From: Chryseolinea sp. H1M3-3
GTDB taxonomy: Bacteria; Bacteroidota; Bacteroidia; Cytophagales; Cyclobacteriaceae
Length of the DNA: 64,000 nucleotides
Assembly: GCF_029360725.1 (NCBI RefSeq)
Contig: NZ_JARKMY010000014.1
Span: 349,698 to 413,697, forward strand
Direction: 5' to 3'
Position 1 is the stretch's first letter. The number at the start of each line of letters is the position of its first letter. Below the pieces are notes generated by a model that did not search any database, was not told the DNA's origin, and worked only from the letters and a program-made list of their open reading frames with translations. The translations under genes and the position numbers were made by a program. Shown piece after piece: positions 57,254-63,710 of the stretch.

Positions 57254-57757
57254 ATGAAGATTCTGGTAACGATAATATTTCTATCTTTTGCTACTTTTAG
57301 TTTTGGACAGGCGGAGCAATCCAACACCATCGTTATAAACGTGACAGCAGACTATAAGCCTGCAATCATAGAATTAATTAAAAACCACACCGAAATATCA
57401 TCCTTCCCAACTCTTGGTGAAAAGATAAAGTACAAAGGTTTGGATACAGGGTACTACACTTTCCAAATAAGTGGACATGGGAAAACAAAGATTGTTTCAG
57501 ATAGTATTTATGTTATGAATGGGCAATTATTGGAATTGCATGTCACGGTAACAGGACCTTGCTTATACGACCATCCCGCTGACCAAATCCCCATTTGCCC
57601 AAATGAGCATACCGATAATATTATCCCAATTGTTTATGGACTAATAGGACAGACAAGGGACTCAGCTTCCACAGTTAACAAAGTTCATTTAGGAGGTTGT
57701 GTTGTGACTGATTGCGACCCTAAATACTATTGCACAAAACATAAAGTGGAGTTCTGA
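57254..57757 (+). CDS. secreted Cys-rich hypothetical protein (cassette 18, second gene)
   Basis: 167 residues from ATG 57254 with signal peptide MKILVTIIFLSFATFSFGQ. The middle is a beta-sandwich-like domain (YKGLDTGYYTFQISGHGKTK). The C-terminal part holds conserved-looking Cys/His (PICPNEHTDNIIPIVYG, GGCVVTDCDPKYYCTKHKVE), a probable metal or disulfide site also seen in other exported Bacteroidota proteins. It shares one cassette with the caspase-like gene, 23 bp apart. No family recognised. Confidence 0.75.
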   Translation: MKILVTIIFLSFATFSFGQAEQSNTIVINVTADYKPAIIELIKNHTEISSFPTLGEKIKYKGLDTGYYTFQISGHGKTKIVSDSIYVMNGQLLELHVTVTGPCLYDHPADQIPICPNEHTDNIIPIVYGLIGQTRDSASTVNKVHLGGCVVTDCDPKYYCTKHKVEF

Positions 57758-57765
57758 ATAACGGC

Positions 57766-57894
57766 TGCCAACAATGGTTATAAAACATATGCTATTGTGT
57801 AGGTTCTTAAAGTGTGTGCTGTTAAATTATGCCAGCAACGAGGGACAAAGATGTAAGTATTTACACGCATACGTCTTATAGCCGAGCGTTGGCA
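57766..57894 (+). repeat. attC 18 (family D)
   Basis: Inverse core TGCCAAC (57766-57772) to core GTTGGCA (57888-57894), 129 bp. Its end pairs with the cassette start at 56570 over 17 of 18 bases (GTTGGCAGCC, mismatch, TTATTCA), which proves that both genes before it now belong to one cassette. Confidence 0.9.
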
Positions 57895-57931
57895 GCAATT
57901 CTATTGGATAGAGTAGACTTAATAAAAATAA

Positions 57932-58549
57932 ATGATTAAACTAACGATCTTCTTAACATTAGGACTATTTACCGTTTGTTACGCACAAACCAGGCAGATT
58001 AAAGCCAAAGGAATTTACAAAGAAATAGACGTTGAGAAACACAATGGGATCGTAGAAATTTTAAAAGGCGGCAATGTCATTTCAAAAGATAAAATGATTG
58101 ACAGTGTTCTAAACAATCCTAATTATTATAATCCTCCCGTTGTTTTTGCATTGTCAAACGAGCTTTTTAAACGTGGTCGTAAGCGAGAAGCCGCGTATTG
58201 GTTTTACGTGGCTCAACTAAGGGCACGTTATGACGCTAATTTATGCTTAGACAATACTGCTGAACAGGCGACCTCCATTCTAACCGATATTTATGGCACA
58301 GAGATTAACAAATTTGCTTTAGAAAATATCGATTCCCTCAGAGCAACTGTTAACAAAGTGGTGGAATTTGTTAGGACCAACGACGAACATTATGACCACA
58401 GGTGGATAAATCTTCACGGCATGGACGCTGCGCAAAATAAGAAAACAAAGGAGCTCAGTCATCCAAAGAGCAAATGGACAGAGATAAAAGCCAGGACTAT
58501 TGACGACTACTACCAACGGTTTCTTGAAGCGGTTAAGTCGATGAAATAG
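57932..58549 (+). CDS. secreted TPR/Sel1-like hypothetical protein (cassette 19)
   Basis: 205 residues with signal peptide (KLTIFLTLGLFTVCYAQT). The mature part is helical, with FKRGRKREAAYWFYVAQLRA and RYDANLCLDNTAEQATSIL like one or two TPR/Sel1-type helices, and a C-terminal Lys-rich segment. Probably periplasmic. No family named. ATG is 37 bp past the core. Confidence 0.74.
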   Translation: MIKLTIFLTLGLFTVCYAQTRQIKAKGIYKEIDVEKHNGIVEILKGGNVISKDKMIDSVLNNPNYYNPPVVFALSNELFKRGRKREAAYWFYVAQLRARYDANLCLDNTAEQATSILTDIYGTEINKFALENIDSLRATVNKVVEFVRTNDEHYDHRWINLHGMDAAQNKKTKELSHPKSKWTEIKARTIDDYYQRFLEAVKSMK

Positions 58550-58556
58550 AAGCAGC

Positions 58557-58685
58557 TGCCAACAGCATATATAAATCATATGCGGATTCATTTTGCTATC
58601 TCCGTTTCTGCAAGTAACTTTATTCAGCTACGCTTGATGGTAATGTGGTGTTAATCCGCATACGCTTTATATGTCAGCATTGTGG
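58557..58685 (+). repeat. attC 19 (family C)
   Basis: Inverse core TGCCAAC (58557-58563) to degenerate core ATTGTGG (58679-58685; A replaces G at base 1), 129 bp. Arms ATATATAAATCATATGCGG and CCGCATACGCTTTATAT pair. Confidence 0.87.
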
Positions 58686-59260
58686 CTCATACTTTTAGGA
58701 CAGTGACTCAAGACAAAAAAATAGATATTAGATTCATAGGTTGGACCATCTTGACATGGATGAGTATCAATTTAGTTTTGAATTTAACTGGACTGGTTGT
58801 TAAGGATTGGTTAAGTGATGAGTATGATTTTAGTTTTGACCTTTATTGGCATGGCTATCACATAGGTTATCAGACATTGACTTTTGGGTTGGTATTCATA
58901 TTTGTCTATTGTGTTTTCAGACATACAAGGATTGCTATATATTCATTTGTTGCCTTGCAGTTAATCATGTTTCATATAATCTTCTTTAGTAATCTTGAGA
59001 CATACGAGAATACAACTCGATTTTCAGCGTCTTGGCCATCATTTGATTTAACTTACTTAGAGTCTAACGGGCAAGAACTAGTTGATATAATAAGCATCTA
59101 CGATCCGATGACAGGGATATTTGACTGTGGTATATTTTCGCCTGAGAACACTTCCAGGTTTTACTTAGTATGGATTCTTTTGCCGCTTTTATACTTCCTA
59201 GGTATTTGCCGATTGACTGAAGACATAGCCAAAAAAAACGTATCAAAGGTTGGAGCGTAA
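58682..59260 (+). CDS. four-helix membrane protein (cassette 20)
   Basis: 192 residues from a GTG inside the core (58682); a second GTG at 58703 is possible and no ATG is near. Four hydrophobic helices: FIGWTILTWMSINLVLNLT, QTLTFGLVFIFVYCVF, IAIYSFVALQLIMFHIIFF and FYLVWILLPLLYFLGI. A loop between helices 3 and 4 holds an acidic segment. No family recognised; an integral inner-membrane protein is the only safe statement. Confidence 0.68.
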   Translation: MAHTFRTVTQDKKIDIRFIGWTILTWMSINLVLNLTGLVVKDWLSDEYDFSFDLYWHGYHIGYQTLTFGLVFIFVYCVFRHTRIAIYSFVALQLIMFHIIFFSNLETYENTTRFSASWPSFDLTYLESNGQELVDIISIYDPMTGIFDCGIFSPENTSRFYLVWILLPLLYFLGICRLTEDIAKKNVSKVGA

Positions 59261-59269
59261 AAGCACGAG

Positions 59270-59354
59270 CCAAAACAATATGTATGCGCCATTTAAATTT
59301 TAATTATTTTTAACACCAAGGTAAATTTAAATGGTGCATACATCGGCGTTAGGC
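59270..59354 (+). repeat. attC 20 (family E)
   Basis: Degenerate inverse core CCAAAAC (59270-59276; A replaces C) to core GTTAGGC (59348-59354), 85 bp. Arms GTATGCGCCATTTAAATTT and AAATTTAAATGGTGCATAC pair. Confidence 0.9.
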
Positions 59355-59368
59355 GCAAGATTTTTGCT

Positions 59369-59779
59369 ATGGACACACAACAAACTAAGATAAAACTTTA
59401 CGACAGACAAGAAAAAACCACGACAACAATGTTTGTCCAAAGAATCTCTGATAATGTATTCAGAATGATAGACAACGATGCTTTCAATTGTAAATTGACT
59501 CGGGGGACTGAGTTTGAGACAAAAATTAATGAAGAGGGAGATCATGAAATTTTGAGAATTATTAAGAAGTCCGATTTCATCACTAGGCGGTTTGTACTGA
59601 CAATTGAAACAAATCAAACCGACTATTTATTCCTTGGACAAGAACTTACAAAAAATGGAGGGTTTTGGCAGGTTGACTTTGGAGGAATCGCTACAGTCAA
59701 TATCCCACCTGACAAAGTAGCCGTTGTGGACAAGGTGATGCGAGATTTAAATTTGAACCTTACCGAATTGACGGAGTAA
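59369..59779 (+). CDS. hypothetical soluble protein (cassette 21)
   Basis: 136 residues, no signal peptide, ATG 14 bp past the core. A Lys/Thr-rich start (TKIKLYDRQEKTTTT), then a beta-rich domain (NVFRMIDNDAFNCKLTRGTE, FETKINEEGDHEILRIIKK) and a C-terminal FLGQELTKNGGFWQVDFGG. The layout is faintly like DUF4265 proteins, but I cannot support that. No domain assigned. Confidence 0.74.
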   Translation: MDTQQTKIKLYDRQEKTTTTMFVQRISDNVFRMIDNDAFNCKLTRGTEFETKINEEGDHEILRIIKKSDFITRRFVLTIETNQTDYLFLGQELTKNGGFWQVDFGGIATVNIPPDKVAVVDKVMRDLNLNLTELTE

Positions 59780-59786
59780 AGCCAGC

Positions 59787-59914
59787 GCCTAACACAATGT
59801 ATGTGCCATTGCTGGGTTCGGTTTAAGTTTGTAGTTTAGTTTTTAAATAGCGTTTTGTTCGTGGGACAGTTTAGTGTTTCAAAACCAGCAACGTCACATA
59901 CATAAACGTTAGCA
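59787..59914 (+). repeat. attC 21 (family B/F mosaic)
   Basis: Inverse core GCCTAAC (59787-59793) to core GTTAGCA (59908-59914), 128 bp. The centre (TTTGTAGTTTAGTTTTT and TTCGTGGGACAGT) is family B, while the outer end CATACATAAACGTTAGC is family F. Confidence 0.88.
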
Positions 59915-59924
59915 AGCATTTATT

Positions 59925-60224
59925 ATGGTTCTTCTGAATTATCACGCAAAGCCAATAAGAATCCCAAAGAAACCAGAGGATATTGCTGGAGCATGGATCA
60001 ATTGTTGGATAAACTGCGAAGACGTCGATGATGCAACGAAAAGGGCACTTAGAATGATGCGAGACAACGGATGGAAAGAATTTGAAATAGAAGATGTTTT
60101 CAAGGTTGATCGATCGGATTACGAGGGAAATGAAAATCAACTTCGGTATTTTGACCAAGCATTGCTTGATGATGAAGTCTTGGTAGTCTATACCTATCCA
60201 TTAGTGGAGAGAGATGAAGAATAG
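59925..60224 (+). CDS. small acidic hypothetical protein (cassette 22)
   Basis: 99 residues, ATG 10 bp past the core, no signal. Trp/Asp-rich: PKKPEDIAGAWINCWINCED, ATKRALRMMRDNGWKEFEIE and YFDQALLDDEVLVVYTYPLV. It has the look of a compact alpha/beta protein. Immunity-like or regulator functions are possible but unsupported. Confidence 0.72.
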   Translation: MVLLNYHAKPIRIPKKPEDIAGAWINCWINCEDVDDATKRALRMMRDNGWKEFEIEDVFKVDRSDYEGNENQLRYFDQALLDDEVLVVYTYPLVERDEE

Positions 60225-60245
60225 CACGAGTGGTACAGAAACGCT

Positions 60246-60501
60246 TGCTAACATCGTGTATGCCCCATGCGCTACACTGCTGTCAATTCACTTCGCCGGC
60301 CTCGCCGCAATTTTTGTGTTTTTCTGTATCAAATTATTCCGCAGCTCTTACCGAAGCCACGGACGGTAGCCCTCACTCAAGTTCGGCCAAGTGTGCATAC
60401 AGGATCTTTTGCAAGTCCGTGGACATTGAACGAAACACTAAAAATTGCTAGATTGTATGTATCTGACGGCGTGGCGCACGGAGCATACACGCACCTTAGT
60501 G
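60246..60501 (+). repeat. attC 22 (family G, long)
   Basis: Inverse core TGCTAAC (60246-60252) to degenerate core CTTAGTG (60495-60501; C replaces G at base 1), 256 bp. Shares CTCACTCAAGTTCG and GCTAGATTGTA with attC 13. Occupies most of the 303-bp gap between the cassette 22 and 23 genes. Confidence 0.84.
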
Positions 60502-60527
60502 GCCATTTTAAACGGAAAAATAATGAC

Positions 60528-61001
60528 ATGAGAATATTGCTTTCAATTTTACTATTAATATCAACAGCTAGTACATTACTTGGACAAAGTAATGCACCGA
60601 CAACTAAAGTAAACCCCAAATCCTTCCCGACAAATATTCATATTGGTAGTGTAGAGGAACTTAATAAGTTTGACGGAAAAATAATTGCCTTTGATGGGAT
60701 GATAGAAAAAATTGAAAATAGTAGAAACAATACGCCATTTTACAAACTTAAAATTAGTGCTGATAATCATCTATGGACAGTCTTAGTGTTTAAGAACGAA
60801 TCTAATGAAGTTGGTGACAAAGTAAGGATTGTGGGCTATCTGATACCTTCCGAACCGAATGAAGTTGAAAAACAGTATTTAGACACAAAATATATGGTAA
60901 TTGCTTTTGGACTTCTTGACTTTGAAAATTCAAATTTGCTTATGGCCGAAGGCAAGCAAAAACAAGAATGGATGGAGGGGAAAATTCCAAGTTCAAAATA
61001 G
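60528..61001 (+). CDS. secreted OB-fold-like hypothetical protein (cassette 23)
   Basis: 157 residues from ATG 60528; the frame stays open far upstream through attC 22 and that part is not coding. Signal peptide RILLSILLLISTASTLLGQS. The mature part (VEELNKFDGKIIAFDGMIEK, KLKISADNHLWTVLVFKNES, GDKVRIVGYLIPSEPNEVEK) has the strand order and GDKVRIVGYL motif of OB-fold/nucleic-acid-binding-like domains in exported proteins. No family named. Confidence 0.75.
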   Translation: MRILLSILLLISTASTLLGQSNAPTTKVNPKSFPTNIHIGSVEELNKFDGKIIAFDGMIEKIENSRNNTPFYKLKISADNHLWTVLVFKNESNEVGDKVRIVGYLIPSEPNEVEKQYLDTKYMVIAFGLLDFENSNLLMAEGKQKQEWMEGKIPSSK

Positions 61002-61008
61002 GGACAGC

Positions 61009-61093
61009 CACTAACAACATGTATGCGCCATTTAAATTTTTAATATTTTTAACGCCAAGGTAAATTTAAACGGCGCATACATCGACGTTGGCC
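61009..61093 (+). repeat. attC 23 (family E)
   Basis: Inverse core CACTAAC (61009-61015) to core GTTGGCC (61087-61093), 85 bp. Arms GTATGCGCCATTTAAATTT and AAATTTAAACGGCGCATAC pair. Confidence 0.92.
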
Positions 61094-61167
61094 ACAAGGC
61101 ATTCGCAGATAAAAAGATTTCAACTAAATGATTAAGATTAGTTTCAAAATACAAAAGACAGACTGAT

Positions 61168-61692
61168 TTGACAAGAAACTTAAATATTCTAATTGGGACA
61201 ACTTTTTTAATCCTAACATGGATTTTTGTCGGAATTTTTAGAGACGATGAATTTTATGAACCTACAATATTCATAAAACATCGACCGACATTTAAAGTGA
61301 ATTTTTACTCTCCAATTGGAATGTCTGATTTACAGCTCAAAGATTTGACAATGGAAAAACAAAAAGAACTGTTAGCATTTGATGAATTTGTAATTAAAGA
61401 AGGTATTCAATACAACAGCAATGACAAACTTTGGTATCTTCCGTTTGTACTCATTCAGATAACATTGACATCTTTTACATTCGGAATTTTAAACTCAAAA
61501 GCTCATAAAATATGGAGAATGATTTTTCACTTTAGCATATGCATTTTTCCAACAACTTTCGGGCTTGTATTTATATTAGCATTTGACCGAATATTTATGA
61601 CGATATCTTTGGGATTATTGATAGTTGGGGTCAACTGTTTGATTTTATATTTATTAACGAGACAAAGAAAACCAATTGAAATTGCTTCATAG
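61168..61692 (+). CDS. four-helix membrane protein (cassette 24)
   Basis: 174 residues from a TTG; the only ATG upstream (61127) is in another frame and stops just before. Helices: ILIGTTFLILTWIFVGIF, LWYLPFVLIQITLTSFTFGI, MIFHFSICIFPTTFGLVFIL and ISLGLLIVGVNCLILYLL. A soluble loop of about 60 residues separates helices 1 and 2. No family. The cassette is split from its attC by an IS407-type insertion. Confidence 0.66.
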   Translation: MTRNLNILIGTTFLILTWIFVGIFRDDEFYEPTIFIKHRPTFKVNFYSPIGMSDLQLKDLTMEKQKELLAFDEFVIKEGIQYNSNDKLWYLPFVLIQITLTSFTFGILNSKAHKIWRMIFHFSICIFPTTFGLVFILAFDRIFMTISLGLLIVGVNCLILYLLTRQRKPIEIAS

Positions 61693-62042
61693 TATTTGTC
61701 TCACTGGACAATTCCGTCTGACCTTTGATTTAACGGCAGTCAACTTTTCGTTTGGCTGCCAAGGCTTGTAAAACGACTAAGATTAGTGAATTTTAAATGG
61801 TCGTGTAAGCTCCCCCGAAAATTGGGCCACTCAAAAGTTTCGTTTTTTATTTGATTAAGCAAAATTGGATTGAATTTAATTTTACGTTTTCTGTCATAAA
61901 GAAGCGGAGCGAAACGCATTGGTTTAGATGTTGATATATGGATAACTCCAACATTTGACTTCTGCGTTGAAAAAAACATATGCTGTTGGAGTAATCCACA
62001 TTTCAACATCGTAATAATAATAGTCTTCAGCTTTTTGGTGAG

Positions 62043-62840
62043 TTAGCAAAGTACCTCTAATAGATCTATCGGTGCTTTGTAATTAAGGGATTGATGCGGT
62101 CGTTCGTAATTATAATCCAACATCCATTCTTCGATTTTCTCTCTTACCTCATGAAGTGAATAAAATATATTGGCGTTGAGTAGTTCCTTTCTTACGCTGC
62201 CATTACAACGTTCCACATAGCCATTTTGCATAGGCTTACCGGGCTGAATGTATACCAGTGTAATTCCATTCTTCCGGCACCACTCATCAAGAACGTGAGA
62301 GATAAATTCCGGACCATTGTCAACGCGAATCATTTTTGGAAGCCCTCGAAATTCCTTCAGGTATTCTAACACTCGTATCACACGAAGCGTCGGCAAGGAA
62401 AGATCTGCCTCCAAAGCCAAAATTTGTCGGTTAAAATCATCTACAATATTTAGAAGTCGAAACTTACGCCCATCCCATAGGCTATCGCTCATAAAATCAA
62501 TAGACCATACTTCGTTGATAGCGCATGGTTGATATAAAGCTTGCTTTGCTCTGGTAGGCAAACGCTTTCTAAATCGTCTTCGAATGTTAAGTTGTAATGC
62601 TGTATATATACGATATACTTTTTTGTGATTCCACATAAATCCTTTTCTTCTTAATCGGAAATATGACTGCCAAAACCCAATCGCTGGATGCTTTTCAGCC
62701 AATGATTGTAATTCATTGATTACCGGAGTATCATTTTTTGGTTTGGAAATATATTGATAGGAACTCCGTGGCACACTCAACGCTTTACACGCCTGACGTT
62801 GGCTCACACCATGTGCTTCCATCATGTGACGAACCAGCAT
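62043..62840 (-). CDS. IS3-family transposase OrfB
   Basis: 265 residues from ATG 62840. The DDE integrase core is intact: VWSIDFMSDSLWDGRKF (first D), RVDNGPEFISHVLDEW (second D) and NGYVERCNGSVRKELLN (E), and the typical YERPHQSLNYKAPIDL end. The N-terminal HTH_21-like part (KALSVPRSSYQYISKP, KHPAIGFWQSYFRLRRKG) is present. The active enzyme is normally an OrfAB fusion made by -1 frameshifting. Confidence 0.94.
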   Translation of the reverse strand: MLVRHMMEAHGVSQRQACKALSVPRSSYQYISKPKNDTPVINELQSLAEKHPAIGFWQSYFRLRRKGFMWNHKKVYRIYTALQLNIRRRFRKRLPTRAKQALYQPCAINEVWSIDFMSDSLWDGRKFRLLNIVDDFNRQILALEADLSLPTLRVIRVLEYLKEFRGLPKMIRVDNGPEFISHVLDEWCRKNGITLVYIQPGKPMQNGYVERCNGSVRKELLNANIFYSLHEVREKIEEWMLDYNYERPHQSLNYKAPIDLLEVLC

Positions 62841-62857
62841 GCCTTTTTCATCAGGCG

Positions 62858-63124
62858 TTATAGCTTTTTTGCTACCGCGTCCTTTAGTGCTTCATGTACC
62901 AGGCTCAGGTCTGCATACATTCTCTTTAAGCGTAAATTTTCTTCCTGAAGCTCTTTCATCCTCTTAACTTCGCTTGCCTCCATTCCACCATAGCGCTGGC
63001 GCCACTTATAAAATGCGGCCGTCGTAATACCCATTTCTCTGCAGATGTCTTCTGCCTTGCGACCAGCTTCATGTTCCTGGATCGCTTTTACAATTTGTGT
63101 TTCTGTGAATTTTGTTTTTTTCAT
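62858..63124 (-). CDS. IS3-family transposase OrfA
   Basis: About 88 residues from ATG 63124 (the frame opens 8 codons earlier). The HTH domain ([40 protein letters not shown]) and leucine zipper ([17 protein letters not shown]) match IS407-group OrfA. The A-AAA-AAG heptamer at 62870-62864 on the minus strand, just before the stop, is a standard -1 slippery site that would fuse OrfA to OrfB. Confidence 0.92.
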   Translation of the reverse strand: MKKTKFTETQIVKAIQEHEAGRKAEDICREMGITTAAFYKWRQRYGGMEASEVKRMKELQEENLRLKRMYADLSLVHEALKDAVAKKL

Positions 63125-63211
63125 AATAACCATTTTAAAATTGAACATTTATAGTCAACTTTCAAATGGCCGAACTTCGGGGGAGCTTACAGTCGGACAG
63201 AAATGCCCAGC

Positions 63212-63327
63212 GGCCAACACGAGTATATAAATCATATGCGGGTTTACTTTGTTATCATCATTCTCCCGATTAAATTTATTGAGCAACGGCTGACCGAGAG
63301 GTGCTTTCAACACCGCATACGCTTTAT
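63212..63327 (+). repeat. attC 24 (family C), right end cut off by an IS
   Basis: Inverse core GGCCAAC (63212-63218). The preceding bases GAAATGCCCAGC pair with the cassette 24 start (GTTGGCC..., GGCATT) across the IS407 insertion, so this is the attC of cassette 24. Arms ATATAAATCATATGCGGG and CCGCATACGCTTTAT pair, but the core is lost where the second IS3-type element begins (TGTCTTAGCCCCC at 63328). Confidence 0.88.
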
Positions 63328-63396
63328 TGTCTTAGCCCCCTAAATGACTGTACAAAATCTAACAAACAGATTTGTAACAGTTAAATTTAGGAAAAT

Positions 63397-63708
63397 ATGC
63401 CAAGAACAAAACGATCCTTTACACCTGAAGACAGATTGAGCCTACTTCAGGAAGCTGAACGGGAAGGCTATATGCAGACTTGTCGGAAATACAATTTATC
63501 TCCTGCCTTATTAGCCAAGTGGAAGCAACGATATCTTAACAAAGGCTCTGAAGGGTTAAAACCAGCTTACAAAAGAGTTGATCCTGCCCTTCGTGCTTTG
63601 GAAGAGGAAAATGAAAGGCTGAAACGAATTATTGCTAAGCAGGCTCTAGAGCTTGAGGTTAAAACCGAGATGCTAAAAAAAACTCCTATCCAACCCAAGA
63701 GAAAGTAA
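63397..63708 (+). CDS. IS3-family transposase OrfA (second element)
   Basis: 103 residues. Helix-turn-helix of the insertion-element type (RSFTPEDRLSLLQEAEREGY, CRKYNLSPALLAKWKQRYLN) followed by a coiled coil (RALEEENERLKRIIAKQALE). An A-run in CTAAAAAAAACTCC near the end (about 63674) could support -1 frameshifting into orfB, which starts 2 bp after the stop. Confidence 0.88.
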   Translation: MPRTKRSFTPEDRLSLLQEAEREGYMQTCRKYNLSPALLAKWKQRYLNKGSEGLKPAYKRVDPALRALEEENERLKRIIAKQALELEVKTEMLKKTPIQPKRK

Positions 63709-63710
63709 GT

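Larger units (their letters stand above)
61804..63191 (-). mobile_element. complete IS3-family (IS407-group) insertion sequence, 1388 bp
   Basis: Terminal inverted repeats TGTAAGCTCCCCCGAA at 61804 and its complement ending at 63191, with weaker pairing for ~20 bp more. A 4-bp target duplication GTCG flanks it (61800-61803 and 63192-63195), as is usual for the IS407 group. It carries orfA and orfB on the minus strand. The 239 bp between the orfB stop and the left end is longer than usual and has no supported gene. Confidence 0.93.
42959..63327 (+). other. integron-type gene cassette array, 24 cassettes
   Basis: Twenty-four consecutive units, each starting with a GTT core and ending in an imperfect palindrome that starts ...AAC. 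For each unit the ending inverse core is complementary to that unit's own start, which is how circular integron cassettes are built. All cargo genes are on + and one per cassette, except cassettes 2 and 18 with two. Cassette starts: 42959, 43914, 46352, 47028, 47769, 48328, 49011, 49535, 50308, 51078, 51923, 52699, 53374, 53969, 54519, 55166, 55870, 56570, 57888, 58679, 59348, 59908, 60495, 61087. The array ends where an IS3-type element cuts the last attC. Confidence 0.9.

Noticed and set aside
60267..60527. Upstream extension of the cassette 23 gene
   Set aside because: The frame is open across attC 22 by chance; the ATG at 60528 is followed by a proper signal peptide.
61740..62009. 89-codon minus-strand frame over the left end of the IS407-type element
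   Set aside because: It crosses the IS boundary and the target duplication, so it did not exist before insertion, and it shows no recognisable domain.
42959..63327. CRISPR array
   Set aside because: The repeats are 82-264-bp imperfect palindromes separated by full genes of 300-1300 bp, not 20-50-bp repeats with short spacers, and there are no cas genes.
42959..63327. Prophage or integrative conjugative element
   Set aside because: There are no structural, lysis, relaxase or conjugation genes; the two recombinases and cassette cores explain the region better.
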